A stretch of DNA of 64,000 bases. It comes from Chryseobacterium lathyri (GTDB lineage Bacteria > Bacteroidota > Bacteroidia > Flavobacteriales > Weeksellaceae). The notes beneath the pieces are model-generated. The model saw only the letters and a list, made by a program, of their open reading frames with translations. It made no database searches and was not told where the DNA came from. Below are positions 51,321-60,630 of this stretch, piece by piece (the stretch's first letter is position 1; each line of letters begins with the position of its first letter). A program made the position numbers and the translations under genes. Location of the stretch: the NCBI RefSeq assembly GCF_003290185.1, contig NZ_QNFY01000010.1:1-64000 (forward strand), read 5' to 3'.

Positions 51321-52271
51321 GTGAAGTTCAGTAAAGAATTAAAAGCTGGTGTGATTGCACTTATAGCTATTGTAGGCTTTGTGGTGTTGTTTCAATTCAT
51401 GAAAGGCAGAAGTCTTTTTACTACCGATAATATATTTTACGCAAAATACGATAATGTGGAAGGACTTGCGCAGTCATCTGCGGTTTCCATTAATGGTTTG
51501 AAAGTAGGTCAGGTTGATAAGATCATTCCTAGAACAGCAAAAGACGGAAAGATCAGTTTTGTGGTGAAAATTACGGTAGATGACAAATTCGAATTTTCCA
51601 AAAATTCAACCCTTGAAATCTTTGAACCAGGCCTGATGTCAGGAAAAGAAATGAGAGTAAACCTGATGTATGGAGGTCCAACTGCAAAAGACGGTGATAC
51701 GCTTCAGGGATCTTTCAAACTGGGAACATTAGGAAGCCTTTCTTCTCAGGTAGGTCCTGTTAAAGATCAGTTGCAGACTGTTCTGTACAGAGTAGACTCT
51801 TTGATGGCGAATGCAAACCAAGTGGTCAATGCACAAAACAGAGAAGAAATCAGGGCGCTGCTTGCCAATCTTAATAAGACGGTAGGTGCTTTGCAGACTA
51901 CAGCAGGAAGTGTAAATACTCTTGTGGGACATAACGATCCTAAACTTCAAAAAGTACTTGACGATGCAAGCCTTACCATGCAAAGTGGGAAGGTGACATT
52001 AGATAAATACGGGAACCTTGCAGAAAGCATTGATACTAAAAGACTGAATGCGACAATTGCTAATTTGGACGCTACCGTAGGAAAACTTAACCAGGTAATA
52101 GCAGGTGTCGATAACGGACAGGGAAGCTTAGGGAAATTAATGAAGGACGAGCAGCTTTACAATAACCTGAACTCTGCTTCCACTAACCTGAATTCATTGA
52201 TTGAAGACATGAAAGCAAACCCTAAGAGATACATTAATTTCTCAGTTTTCGGTAAGAACAATAAAGACTAA
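51321..52271 (+). CDS. mlaD: MlaD/MCE-family lipid-transport protein
   Basis: The GTG start at 51321 (VKFSKELKAGVIALI) is chosen because a candidate -7 element covers the upstream ATG. The 316-residue protein has one N-terminal membrane helix (GVIALIAIVGFVVLFQF), an MCE domain (FYAKYDNVEGLAQSSAVSIN, GLKVGQVDKI) and a long helical tail with repeats (ANLNKTVGALQ, ATIANLDATVGKLNQV, GQGSLGKLMKDEQLYNNL). It forms the periplasmic ring that carries phospholipids and should work with the MlaE/MlaF pair encoded at 32-33.6 kb. It is 7 bp upstream of Fe-S genes with no obvious link. Confidence 0.9.
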   Translation: MKFSKELKAGVIALIAIVGFVVLFQFMKGRSLFTTDNIFYAKYDNVEGLAQSSAVSINGLKVGQVDKIIPRTAKDGKISFVVKITVDDKFEFSKNSTLEIFEPGLMSGKEMRVNLMYGGPTAKDGDTLQGSFKLGTLGSLSSQVGPVKDQLQTVLYRVDSLMANANQVVNAQNREEIRALLANLNKTVGALQTTAGSVNTLVGHNDPKLQKVLDDASLTMQSGKVTLDKYGNLAESIDTKRLNATIANLDATVGKLNQVIAGVDNGQGSLGKLMKDEQLYNNLNSASTNLNSLIEDMKANPKRYINFSVFGKNNKD

Positions 52272-52278
52272 TCACCTT

Positions 52279-53622
52279 ATGCAATACATCGATAACATTA
52301 TTTTTCTGATCTTATTAATTGCAGGATTCGGGCTGTTTGCAAAAAGCCTGCAAAAGATCTACAGGAATATCAGGTTAGGAAGAGAAATCAACAGAAGCGA
52401 CAGGAAAGCCGAGCGCTGGGAAACCATGGCCACAGTGGCAATGGGCCAGAGCAAAATGGGAAAACGTCCTGTAGCAGGTATCCTTCACCTTTTTGTATAC
52501 GTAGGTTTTGTTATTATCAATATTGAACTGATAGAAATTATTGTTGACGGAATCTTTGGAACCCACAGATTTCTGGCTTCCATTTTCGGAGATACTTTCT
52601 ACAGTTTCTTTACGGCAACATTGGAAGTGCTGGCTCTTTTAGTAATCATCGGAGTTGTTATTTTCTTTATCAGAAGAAACTTCTATGGCGTAAAAAGGCT
52701 TAATATGAAAGAACTTTTTGGCTGGCCAAAAAATGATGCCAACTGGATTCTGATCATAGAGTTCGCTCTGATGGTAGCTTTCTTTAGCATGAATGCTTCA
52801 GAATCTGTTTTGCAGGCAAGAAATGCAGAAGGCTTTCATCATATAGGTTCTTTCCCGATTAGCCAGATGCTTTTTGTTCCATTCCTGGAAGTATTCAGTT
52901 TTGACAATGGCTTCTTGATTTTTGTTGAAAGATTTGCATGGTGGTTCCACTTTGTGGGGATTCTTTTCTTCATGAACTATCTTTATTACTCAAAACATCT
53001 TCATATTATTTTGGCTTTTCCAAGCACATGGTTTGCGAACCTTGAGAAAAAAGGAAAATTCAATAACCTGGATTCTGTTACCAAGGAGATCAAACTGATG
53101 ATGGACCCTAACGCAGACCCTTATGCTGCACCGGCTGAAGGCGAAACAGCAGATGTTCCGTCTAAATTTGGAGCAGAAGATATATTTGATCTTAACCAGG
53201 TGCAGTTGCTTAATGCATACTCCTGTACAGAATGCGGAAGATGTACTGCCGTATGTCCAGCTAATATTACAGGTAAAAAACTTTCTCCGAGACTGATTCT
53301 GATGAAAACAAGAGACAGGATCGAAGAAGTAGGACGAAATATAGACAAGAACGGAAAATTCGAAGACGACGGTAAGAAGCTTCTGAATGATTATATTACG
53401 AAAGAAGAGCTTTGGGCCTGTACCACATGTAATGCATGTACAGAAGCATGTCCGGTATTGCTGGATCCGCTTTCTATCATTTTCGAAATGAGAAGATTCC
53501 TTGTGATGGAGCAGTCCGCTGCCCCTCAGGAACTGAATCTGATGATGACGAATGTAGAAAACAATGCTGCTCCTTGGCAGTATAACCAGGCAGACCGTCT
53601 GAATTGGGCAAATGAGAATTAA
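52279..53622 (+). CDS. Membrane-bound 4Fe-4S protein (HdrD/GlpC-like)
   Basis: This 447-residue protein has about five hydrophobic segments in the first 230 residues (IIFLILLIAGFGLFAKSL, HLFVYVGFVIINIELIEII, VLALLVIIGVVIFFI, FALMVAFFSMNASES, WWFHFVGILFFMNYLYYS) and two 4Fe-4S motifs, CTECGRCTAVCPA and CTTCNACTEACPV. It resembles the DsrMK/HdrE-HdrD type electron-transfer proteins, passing electrons between a membrane quinone and soluble partners. The next gene encodes the matching CCG-type subunit 71 bp downstream. Its physiological substrate is unknown. Confidence 0.88.
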   Translation: MQYIDNIIFLILLIAGFGLFAKSLQKIYRNIRLGREINRSDRKAERWETMATVAMGQSKMGKRPVAGILHLFVYVGFVIINIELIEIIVDGIFGTHRFLASIFGDTFYSFFTATLEVLALLVIIGVVIFFIRRNFYGVKRLNMKELFGWPKNDANWILIIEFALMVAFFSMNASESVLQARNAEGFHHIGSFPISQMLFVPFLEVFSFDNGFLIFVERFAWWFHFVGILFFMNYLYYSKHLHIILAFPSTWFANLEKKGKFNNLDSVTKEIKLMMDPNADPYAAPAEGETADVPSKFGAEDIFDLNQVQLLNAYSCTECGRCTAVCPANITGKKLSPRLILMKTRDRIEEVGRNIDKNGKFEDDGKKLLNDYITKEELWACTTCNACTEACPVLLDPLSIIFEMRRFLVMEQSAAPQELNLMMTNVENNAAPWQYNQADRLNWANEN

Positions 53623-53693
53623 TGTAAAATAATGTAACAATGTAGCAATTCATTGGTAAACTGGTACATTGGCATATTCGTAAATTTGAGAAA

Positions 53694-54479
53694 ATGGATT
53701 TCAATATAAAAACAATGGCAGAATATGCTGCCGAAGGAAAGGCCCCGGAAGTTTTATTTTGGGTTGGATGTGCCGGAAGTTTTGACGACCGAGCCAAAAA
53801 AATTACAAAAGCATTTTGCAAGATATTAAACAAAATAGGAGTTGAATTTGCAGTTCTCGGACAGGAAGAAAGCTGTACCGGGGATCCCGCAAAAAGAGCA
53901 GGAAACGAATTTGTTTTTCAGATGATGGCCCTTACTAATATTGAGGTCCTGAATGCTTATGAAGTGAAAAAGATCGTCACTGCCTGCCCTCACTGTTTCA
54001 ATACCCTGAAAAATGAATATCCAAGCCTTGGAGGTCACTTTGAAGTCGTTCACCATACTCAGTTCCTTAAAACTTTGATGGAGGAAGGAAGGCTGAAGAT
54101 AGAAGGAGGTGCCTTTAAAGGGAAAAAAATCACTTTCCATGATCCTTGCTACCTTGGAAGAGCCAACGGCGAATATGAAGCTCCAAGAATGCTCCTTGAA
54201 AAACTGGATGCAGAACTTGTTGAAATGAAACGCTGCAAAACCAATGGTTTATGTTGTGGAGCAGGAGGTGCACAGATGTTTAAAGAACCAGAAAAAGGAA
54301 ATAAAGACATCAATATCGAAAGAACGGAAGAAGCTTTGTCTTTCGAGCCAAAAGTCATTGCTACAGGATGCCCTTTCTGTAACACAATGATGACGGACGG
54401 TGTAAAACATTTTAATAAAAATACAGAAGTAGCTGTAAAAGATATTGTAGAACTTCTTGCAGAAGCTGAAGATCTGTAA
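53694..54479 (+). CDS. Cysteine-rich (CCG) Fe-S protein, HdrB/LutA-like
   Basis: This 261-residue protein has CCG-domain motifs: WVGCAGSFDDR, EESCTGDPAKRAGNEF, VTACPHCFNTLKNEYP, FHDPCYLGRANGEYEAPR, TNGLCCGAGGAQMF and TGCPFCNTMMTDG. CCG domains bind a non-cubane Fe-S cluster in heterodisulfide reductases and lactate-utilisation proteins. With the preceding membrane protein it probably makes a two-subunit oxidoreductase. Such pairs are widespread in Bacteroidota and their electron donor and acceptor are not known. Confidence 0.88.
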   Translation: MDFNIKTMAEYAAEGKAPEVLFWVGCAGSFDDRAKKITKAFCKILNKIGVEFAVLGQEESCTGDPAKRAGNEFVFQMMALTNIEVLNAYEVKKIVTACPHCFNTLKNEYPSLGGHFEVVHHTQFLKTLMEEGRLKIEGGAFKGKKITFHDPCYLGRANGEYEAPRMLLEKLDAELVEMKRCKTNGLCCGAGGAQMFKEPEKGNKDINIERTEEALSFEPKVIATGCPFCNTMMTDGVKHFNKNTEVAVKDIVELLAEAEDL

Positions 54480-54497
54480 GAACAGCAGAAAATAAGA

Positions 54498-54528
54498 AAA
54501 AACTCAGGCTTAGGTCTGGGTTTTTCTT
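54498..54528 (+). terminator. Rho-independent terminator
   Basis: Stem AACTCAG / TCTGGGTT (allowing G-U) with T-runs, after the CCG-protein gene. Confidence 0.65.
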
Positions 54529-54580
54529 TATCATAAAATCAGGAATATTTCTTAATTTTATACTTTAAAATTGACAGGAT

Positions 54581-55069
54581 ATGAAAATTGAAGAATCCAG
54601 CATAGTAGAAACCAGCGACTACAGAGTTATTATATACCCGGCATCCAGACCTTTTGAAACCAAAGAAGCTAAGGCCATTACCGAAAAGCTTTTCGATTTC
54701 CTGGCGACCTGGGCGGCACACGGAAAACCGCTTTCTTCATCCTTTAAAATTGAAAAAAATCAATTTATCGTGGTTTGTGTGGATGAAGAGAAAGAAATGG
54801 CTTCAGGCTGTAGTATTGACGCCTTAGGGAAGATCATGCGCGAAATTGATGAAGAATACCAGCTTGGACTTTTCGACAGGATGAAAGCCAGCTTTGTACA
54901 AGACGGGGAGGTAAAAACATTGAAGCTTCAGGATTTTAAATCTCAGCTGAGAAGCGGTGAACTGCCAAAAGACATCCAGGTTTTTGACTTCTCTAAAAAT
55001 ACATACCTGGACTTTTTAAGCCACTTTTTACTGCCATTGGAAAAAAGCTGGGCTGCAGGTATAGCTTAA
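54581..55069 (+). CDS. Conserved hypothetical protein (flavobacterial family, often mislabelled ABC ATPase)
   Basis: This 162-residue soluble protein starts MKIEESSIVETSDYRVIIYP and contains ATWAAHGKPLSSSFKIEKNQ, DEEKEMASGCSID and LPKDIQVFDFSKNTYLDFLS. There is no Walker A, Walker B or ABC signature, so database labels such as ABC transporter ATPase for this family are not supported by the sequence. It has its own region behind a terminator. Function unknown. Confidence 0.8.
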   Translation: MKIEESSIVETSDYRVIIYPASRPFETKEAKAITEKLFDFLATWAAHGKPLSSSFKIEKNQFIVVCVDEEKEMASGCSIDALGKIMREIDEEYQLGLFDRMKASFVQDGEVKTLKLQDFKSQLRSGELPKDIQVFDFSKNTYLDFLSHFLLPLEKSWAAGIA

Positions 55070-55422
55070 GCGAATATAAAAATCAATCGATCAGAACTTT
55101 AGATTGAAGCCTTAGGCAGTTTTCTGTTGAAAACAGTCTTTATAAAGTCTTCAATGTAAGGTTCTTTTGTTTAGTACCTCTGCTGGGCTACTGCAATAGA
55201 AACAGCTTTTATTCCACATTATCCTTGATTTGCATACCCGAAAGGATTACAGAATTTGCTCCTGTGGAAGTATTTAATCTATCATTAATGAATTATTATA
55301 CGTTGAAAATTAATGGTATACTAACTTCCTTTAATTATGCTGATATTTTTGGGAATTATTCGGATTAAAGATAGGAATTCACTAATTTTAACCATTATTT
55401 GAAGGTCGATTAATGACTTTAC
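55070..55422. other. Intergenic stretch with no recognised gene
   Basis: These 353 bp are AT-rich. No start-to-stop frame of useful length, no tRNA-like or terminator-like structure and no clear TAnnTTTG promoter was seen. It probably holds the upstream region of the glycosyltransferase gene. Confidence 0.5.
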
Positions 55423-56583
55423 GTGAATATACATCTAGATAAAATTTTGGAAAAGAAAAAAATACTGTTTATCTCATCATGGTTTCCCAATAAAATAGAG
55501 CCTACGAATGGAAATTTTGTTCAGCGTCACGCTGAGGCTGTGGCAAAAATACATGATGTTGAAATAGTTCATGCCATTGGTGATTTTAATCAAAAGCAAA
55601 AGTTTCTGGAGGATGATCGGACGATAAACGGTATCAGGACCTGTATTATTTATTATAAAAACTCAAAAAATCCTGTTCAGAATTTTTTACGGAGAATGCA
55701 GGCGTATAAAAAAGGCTATCATAAAATGCAGAAACCGGATTTGGTGCATGCTAATGTAATGCATAATTCTATGCTTTTTGCTGTTTATCTAAAGAAGAAA
55801 TTTAAAATTCCGTTTGTAGTTACTGAACATTGGACAGCGTTGAGGGAAGTAAATCGTAATCGCACTCCTTTTATTACAAAATTGATTGCCAAAATCATTG
55901 GAAACGCTGCAGAGAAGATATTGCCTGTGAGTGGTGATTTAGAAAAAGGACTAAAGAAAATTGGTATAACCACTGAAATGAAAGTTATTCCCAATGTGGT
56001 TAATACTAACCTTTTTAAGCCGGTAATAAAATCAGGTTCTGATTTTACATTTATCCATGTCTCCAATTTGATTCCCAGAAAGAACTCAGATAAAATATTA
56101 AAGGTTGCATTAAAGCTCTTGTCAAAAGGATATCGGTTTAATTTACAGTTGGGAGGTGATGGGAATATTGACACTTTGAAAGACGAAGTAAAAAATGCAA
56201 AAGCTGAAGACAGAATAGAAATTTTTGGAATACAAACTATAGCCCAGGTCGCTGAGCGAATGCAAAAATCCGATTGTTTCATTCTTTTTAGCGATGACGA
56301 AAATCAGCCTTGTGTAATTGCAGAGGCATTTGCCTGTGGTCTTAAGGTGATATCAACAAATGTTGGTGGAATCAGCGAATTTTTTCCTGAAAATGCGGGC
56401 ATTTTACTTCCAAAGGTAGATGAAGAACAGTTGTTTTCTGCAATGAGTCTAATTTTAGAAGAACCTAAAAATGAAAGTGTTTCTTTACTATCTCAATATG
56501 CAAAAGATACTTTTTCAGAAGAAATTATTGGCCGGAAGTTTTCTGAAGTTTATGAAAATATTTGTAAAAATAAGAAGCCATGA
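55423..56583 (+). CDS. Family 4 glycosyltransferase
   Basis: This 386-residue GT-B enzyme has the N-terminal acceptor domain (KKILFISSWFPNKIEPTNGN) and a GT4 C-terminal domain (VSNLIPRKNSDKILKVALKL, LGGDGNIDTL, ENQPCVIAEAFACGLKVIST, NVGGISEFFPENAGILL) with the E..E nucleotide-sugar pocket. The start is a GTG; no in-frame ATG lies close. It probably adds a sugar in polysaccharide assembly. The next gene, overlapping by 4 bp (ATGA), is a flippase, supporting a surface-glycan role. Confidence 0.88.
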   Translation: MNIHLDKILEKKKILFISSWFPNKIEPTNGNFVQRHAEAVAKIHDVEIVHAIGDFNQKQKFLEDDRTINGIRTCIIYYKNSKNPVQNFLRRMQAYKKGYHKMQKPDLVHANVMHNSMLFAVYLKKKFKIPFVVTEHWTALREVNRNRTPFITKLIAKIIGNAAEKILPVSGDLEKGLKKIGITTEMKVIPNVVNTNLFKPVIKSGSDFTFIHVSNLIPRKNSDKILKVALKLLSKGYRFNLQLGGDGNIDTLKDEVKNAKAEDRIEIFGIQTIAQVAERMQKSDCFILFSDDENQPCVIAEAFACGLKVISTNVGGISEFFPENAGILLPKVDEEQLFSAMSLILEEPKNESVSLLSQYAKDTFSEEIIGRKFSEVYENICKNKKP

Positions 56584-57824
56584 AAAGCTTGAAAGATTTT
56601 TTGAGAAGCTTTTTTAATAATCAAGGGCATTACGTTTTTTTATCTTTCCTGATTGCTAAAATTTGTGGATTTGCAGGAAATTTATTGGTGATCAGGTTGC
56701 TTTCTGAAAATGAATTTGGAGTATTAAGTATTGCTCTTTCGGTACTTACCATTTTTATGCCGTTTACAGGTTTTGGAAGCGGACAGAGTTTAATGCGGTT
56801 CGGATCAATTTCAACTGACGAGACTGAAAAGCGGAAAATTTCCTCCTACTTTTTTTTCAAAGGGCTGTTCTTTGAAATCTTGTTGATTATTTTATTTTTA
56901 TGTGTTTCTCTTTTTTATTATAAAAAGTATGAAAATATCTTTATTATTTTCTGTTTTGGTGTGGTAAGATTGGCGGGATATTATTTTGTGAGCCATATTC
57001 AGGTTTTTTACCGGATTACGGGTAAGAACCGGATATTTGCAAAAGTTAATAATGTGGTTAATATCGGAGGATTGATTTTAATTCTTATTCTCACTTATTT
57101 CTTTAAGTTTTATGGTTACCTGATTGCCATTGCCATCACACCATATCTTTCATTGTTTTGGCTGAACAAAGAGATTTATTCATTTCATCAGTTCATTCCT
57201 AAAAATTACAGGGAAATGTGGAGGTATGGTGCATTTACAGCTGCAACATCTCTTATTTCCGACACTATGTTCTCTCTAGACATTCTTTTACTCGGGTTTT
57301 TAATGAATGAAACTGCTGTTGCCAATTACCGTGTTGCCATTCTGATACCATCCAATATCACCTTTTTAGCCATTAGTTTTTTGCAAAGCGATTTACCATT
57401 GCTCTCTAAAAACTATCAGAATAAAACATTTTTAAAATCTTATGTAATTAATTTCCATAAAGTATTTATACCTGTTTGTATTGGTATATTTATTTTCTTT
57501 ATGTTTTTTGATCGCTACATCTTAAAATATTTTTTCGGAACTGCATATATTGATAATTCGGAGTTACTGATGGTTTTATTAATAGGATTCAATATAGGAA
57601 TGTTAACCAGAAATCTTTATGGGAATCTTCTTCCGGCAGTGGGTAAAGTAGAAATCAATACCTGGGTGGGTATAGCTTCTCTTATTTTCCTTGCAGTGGC
57701 TGCATATTTATTAATACCTGTATATGGAACTTTAGGGATGGGTATTGCCATGACATCAACAATACTTATATCAGGTTTATCTTATCTTATTTTTTTCTTT
57801 TTGTATCTGAAGAAACTTCCTTAA
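56580..57824 (+). CDS. Oligosaccharide flippase (Wzx-like)
   Basis: This 414-residue protein has about 12 hydrophobic segments and the MOP/Wzx pattern (ISFLQSDLPLLSKNY, LPVYGTLGMGIA-like end). It would flip lipid-linked oligosaccharide units to the periplasm. It overlaps the glycosyltransferase by 4 bp (ATGA), so the pair is co-translated. The wider cluster lacks a polymerase, so the product may be a short glycan or finished elsewhere. Confidence 0.82.
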   Translation: MKSLKDFLRSFFNNQGHYVFLSFLIAKICGFAGNLLVIRLLSENEFGVLSIALSVLTIFMPFTGFGSGQSLMRFGSISTDETEKRKISSYFFFKGLFFEILLIILFLCVSLFYYKKYENIFIIFCFGVVRLAGYYFVSHIQVFYRITGKNRIFAKVNNVVNIGGLILILILTYFFKFYGYLIAIAITPYLSLFWLNKEIYSFHQFIPKNYREMWRYGAFTAATSLISDTMFSLDILLLGFLMNETAVANYRVAILIPSNITFLAISFLQSDLPLLSKNYQNKTFLKSYVINFHKVFIPVCIGIFIFFMFFDRYILKYFFGTAYIDNSELLMVLLIGFNIGMLTRNLYGNLLPAVGKVEINTWVGIASLIFLAVAAYLLIPVYGTLGMGIAMTSTILISGLSYLIFFFLYLKKLP

Positions 57825-57850
57825 TTACAAATCTTTATTACCTTTGTCTT

Positions 57851-58360
57851 ATGAAGAATTCGGGTTTTCGATTATTGTTTGTGCTTTTTGCGTTCGTTAG
57901 TTGCGGAAGCGATGATGATTCTTTACAGAGAATTGATCAGATTCTGAACATTTATGTAAAAAACAGTGCGGGACAGGATCTGCTGAATGCAAAAAAGACA
58001 GGTTCCTATTCTTCCTATGCGGTTAATGATGCTTTTGGTGTTGCGGACGTGGCTCCGGTATCTGTACCCCTTAAAGTAACTACAGACTCTATATACTACT
58101 TTGAATATTTAAGGGGAGCAAAAAGAAGAACATTGGACTCATTAAGCCCCGATAACAGAACATATCATTCTAAATTGGCATTCGCATTGAGCAGAACAGA
58201 GAACAATGTGGTGATAACTACTGTTGATTCAATGGAGATTAAATATCGTTGGACACCGTCGGTATTTCAGGTCTCGGAAGTTCGTTACAATAACCAAGTC
58301 GTATTTACCAAGACTGCGGATGCACCCAATGCTATAAATACCATTACTATCATAAAATAA
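57851..58360 (+). CDS. Hypothetical lipoprotein
   Basis: This 169-residue protein has a lipobox signal (FRLLFVLFAFVSC) followed by GSDDDSLQ, the S/D-rich spacer common after the anchor cysteine of flavobacterial outer-membrane lipoproteins. The rest is predicted beta-rich (LNIYVKNSAGQDLLNAKKTG, VSEVRYNNQVVFTKTAD) with no recognised domain. It lies 26 bp after the flippase but has no visible link to glycan assembly. Confidence 0.72.
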   Translation: MKNSGFRLLFVLFAFVSCGSDDDSLQRIDQILNIYVKNSAGQDLLNAKKTGSYSSYAVNDAFGVADVAPVSVPLKVTTDSIYYFEYLRGAKRRTLDSLSPDNRTYHSKLAFALSRTENNVVITTVDSMEIKYRWTPSVFQVSEVRYNNQVVFTKTADAPNAINTITIIK

Positions 58361-58362
58361 TT

Positions 58363-58370
58363 TAAATTTG
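58363..58370 (+). promoter_or_regulatory. Candidate -7 element for serS
   Basis: TAAATTTG matches TAnnTTTG about 57 bp before the serS start. No matching -33 TTG was found at the usual spacing. Confidence 0.4.
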
Positions 58371-58426
58371 CAAAACTGTTAGCTTAGCTTTTTAAGTTAA
58401 CATCTAATATTTAACATCTCAATAAA

Positions 58427-59695
58427 ATGTTACAAGTCAATTTTTTGCGCGACAATAAAGAACGCGTTTTAGAAGGTCTTAACAAAAGACAATTCAAGAA
58501 TCTTGGGTTGGTAGACGACGCTGTTGCTGCCGACGACGAAAGAAAAAGAATACAGTTTGAATTAGATTCCCAGCTTGCCGAGATCAACAAAATTTCCAAA
58601 GAAATTGGACTTTTGATGAAAGAAGGAAAAAAAGAAGAAGCGGAGTCTGCAAAATCTAAAACAGCACAATTCAAAGAGTCGAGTAAAGAACTGCAATCCC
58701 AATTAGATGCAACAGAAAAAGCTTTACTGGATATTTTATACCAGATTCCCAATATTCCGTTTGAATTAGTGAAAAGTGGAGCTTCTGCAGAAGACAACGA
58801 GAATATTTTCCAGTCTCACGATGTAGAAGGACTTGGAGAAGGAGCGATCCCTCACTGGGAGCTTGCCAAAAAATATAATCTGATTGATTTTGAACTTGGA
58901 GTAAAAATCGCTGGAGCAGGTTTTCCTGTTTATTTAGGAAAAGGGGCAAGGCTTCAGAGAGCTTTGGTTCAGTATTTCCTGGATAAGAATGTGGAAAAAG
59001 GCTATATGGAGGTTAATCCTCCTCATGTGGTTAATGAGGCTTCAGGATACGGAACAGGACAGCTTCCTGACAAAGAAGGGCAGATGTATCACATTGGTTT
59101 GGATGATCTTTATCTTATCCCAACAGCTGAAGTTCCTGTAACGAACCTTTACCGTGACGTATTGCTTGAAGAAAAGGATCTTCCTATCAAAAATACAGCT
59201 TTCTCTCAGTGCTACAGAAGAGAAGCGGGAAGTTACGGAGCTCATGTAAGAGGTTTGAACCGTCTTCACCAGTTCGAAAAAGTAGAGATTGTAAGACTTG
59301 AAAAGCCTGAGAACTCTTATGCTGCGCTGGAGGAAATGGTGGAGCACATCAAGGAAATTCTTACGGATCTTGAGCTTCCGTTCAGGGTGTTGAGACTTTG
59401 TGGTGGTGATATGGGATTCACATCAGCAATGACCTATGACTTTGAAGTTTGGAGTGCTGCGCAGGAAATGTGGCTTGAAGTAAGCTCTGTATCTAATTTT
59501 GAAACTTTCCAGGCAAACCGTCTGAAATGCCGTTTCAAAACAGAAGGGAAATCTCAGTTGGTTCATACACTGAATGGCTCTGCAATGGCCCTTCCAAGGA
59601 TTATGGCTGCATTGCTTGAAAACAACCAGACCGCTGAAGGAATCAGAATTCCTAAGAAAATTGCAGAATATGCGAGATTCGATCTGATTAACTAA
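58427..59695 (+). CDS. serS: Seryl-tRNA synthetase
   Basis: This 422-residue class II synthetase has the N-terminal tRNA-binding coiled coil (about residues 30-100) and the catalytic core with motif 2 (FSQCYRREAGSYGAHVRGLN with RLHQFEKVE) and motif 3 (LNGSAMALPRIMAALLENNQ). It charges tRNA-Ser and the selenocysteine tRNA where present. Family length is normal. A terminator follows 28 bp after the stop. Confidence 0.97.
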   Translation: MLQVNFLRDNKERVLEGLNKRQFKNLGLVDDAVAADDERKRIQFELDSQLAEINKISKEIGLLMKEGKKEEAESAKSKTAQFKESSKELQSQLDATEKALLDILYQIPNIPFELVKSGASAEDNENIFQSHDVEGLGEGAIPHWELAKKYNLIDFELGVKIAGAGFPVYLGKGARLQRALVQYFLDKNVEKGYMEVNPPHVVNEASGYGTGQLPDKEGQMYHIGLDDLYLIPTAEVPVTNLYRDVLLEEKDLPIKNTAFSQCYRREAGSYGAHVRGLNRLHQFEKVEIVRLEKPENSYAALEEMVEHIKEILTDLELPFRVLRLCGGDMGFTSAMTYDFEVWSAAQEMWLEVSSVSNFETFQANRLKCRFKTEGKSQLVHTLNGSAMALPRIMAALLENNQTAEGIRIPKKIAEYARFDLIN

Positions 59696-59723
59696 AATTA
59701 TATTTCAATTTCAGTATAATAAT

Positions 59724-59753
59724 AATCCCCTTTCATTTTTGGAAGGGGATTTT
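59724..59753 (+). terminator. Rho-independent terminator
   Basis: Stem AATCCCCTTTC / GAAGGGGATT with an ATTTTTG loop and a T-rich tail after serS. Confidence 0.85.
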
Positions 59754-59774
59754 ATATTGGGTCTTAGAGGTCAA

Positions 59775-60551
59775 TTATTCAGTAGTAATAACCACTTTCT
59801 TATCCTTATTGACAAGGTTTTTGCCGTCCACAAGATCATTGGATCTTACAACAATTTCAACTGTTTTGTTATCGATCTGTTTTACGAAATCGTGTTTGCC
59901 TTCAATACTTTTGATGGGTTTCTGAAATTTAAGCCTGTTAGAAAATGTAAGATTGAACATTCTCAGCATTCCTGCCATTCCGGAAGCCATTTGTTTGCCA
60001 TAGGCCTCAATGGAATCACTTTTGGTTTTAGGAACTGTTTTTTCTTCCGTTTCCTTTTCTTCCAGCATTTTGAGAATTCCATCAGAATTAAATTTATCAG
60101 TATTAATAATCAGAGATTTACCATTCCAGACTGCAATATCCTGTAAGGGGATCTTTTTCAGACGTTTGTCGCTGGCCAGAAGCTGGGTAATTTCTGCGGG
60201 CATAAGTTTATCATACTTCAAGGAAAGGCCTATGATCTCGTTTTTATCTTTATCCACTTTCATATAGACTTTTTTCAGCACCTTCACCGAATCCTCATTA
60301 AGAGTTATTCTTCCGTGCTTCTGAACATTATAAAGACTTGTCCAGTCGGTAGGCAATTTATCCAGGTCGCTCAGTTTCTTTGGATCAGAACCCATCATGC
60401 TCATCATTCCCATTACACTTTTATCCATCAGGATATTAGACTGCATGCTGGTAGCAGAGTCTTTGTAATAGGTAGTTTCTGTATTGATAGAGCAGGACTG
60501 GAGAACTATGACAAGGATAGCAGCCCATAAAAAATTTATCTGTTTAATCAT
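59775..60551 (-). CDS. Lipoprotein, paralogue of the upstream gene
   Basis: The start was set at the ATG giving MIKQINFLWAAILVIVLQSC (lipobox, Cys20), downstream of a longer frame without a signal. The 258-residue lipoprotein shares its pattern with the gene at 60630-61370: TTYYKDSATS, LDKLPTDWTSLYNVQK, VKVLKKVYMKVDKDKNEIIG, SIEGKHDFVKQIDNKTVEI and NKDKKVVITTE. Function unknown; both may be envelope lipoproteins of a Chryseobacterium family. Confidence 0.78.
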   Translation of the reverse strand: MIKQINFLWAAILVIVLQSCSINTETTYYKDSATSMQSNILMDKSVMGMMSMMGSDPKKLSDLDKLPTDWTSLYNVQKHGRITLNEDSVKVLKKVYMKVDKDKNEIIGLSLKYDKLMPAEITQLLASDKRLKKIPLQDIAVWNGKSLIINTDKFNSDGILKMLEEKETEEKTVPKTKSDSIEAYGKQMASGMAGMLRMFNLTFSNRLKFQKPIKSIEGKHDFVKQIDNKTVEIVVRSNDLVDGKNLVNKDKKVVITTE

Positions 60552-60600
60552 TACTGAAATTTTTTGTGTTCTCTTATGTATTACAAAACAGATACCAACC

Positions 60601-60630
60601 AAAAACGGACTGAAATTTCAGCCCGTTTTT
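60601..60630 (-). terminator. Terminator between tandem lipoprotein genes
   Basis: On the minus strand, stem AAAACGGGCTGA / TCAGTCCGTTTT (one mismatch) ends the upstream lipoprotein gene, whose stop codon abuts it. It may reduce read-through into the paralogue. Confidence 0.65.

Noticed and set aside
52990-53640. Long antisense frame opposite the Fe-S membrane protein
   Set aside because: Its translation has no domain or compositional sense and it mirrors the codon pattern of the real gene on the other strand.
54581-55069. ABC transporter ATPase
   Set aside because: No nucleotide-binding motifs are present.
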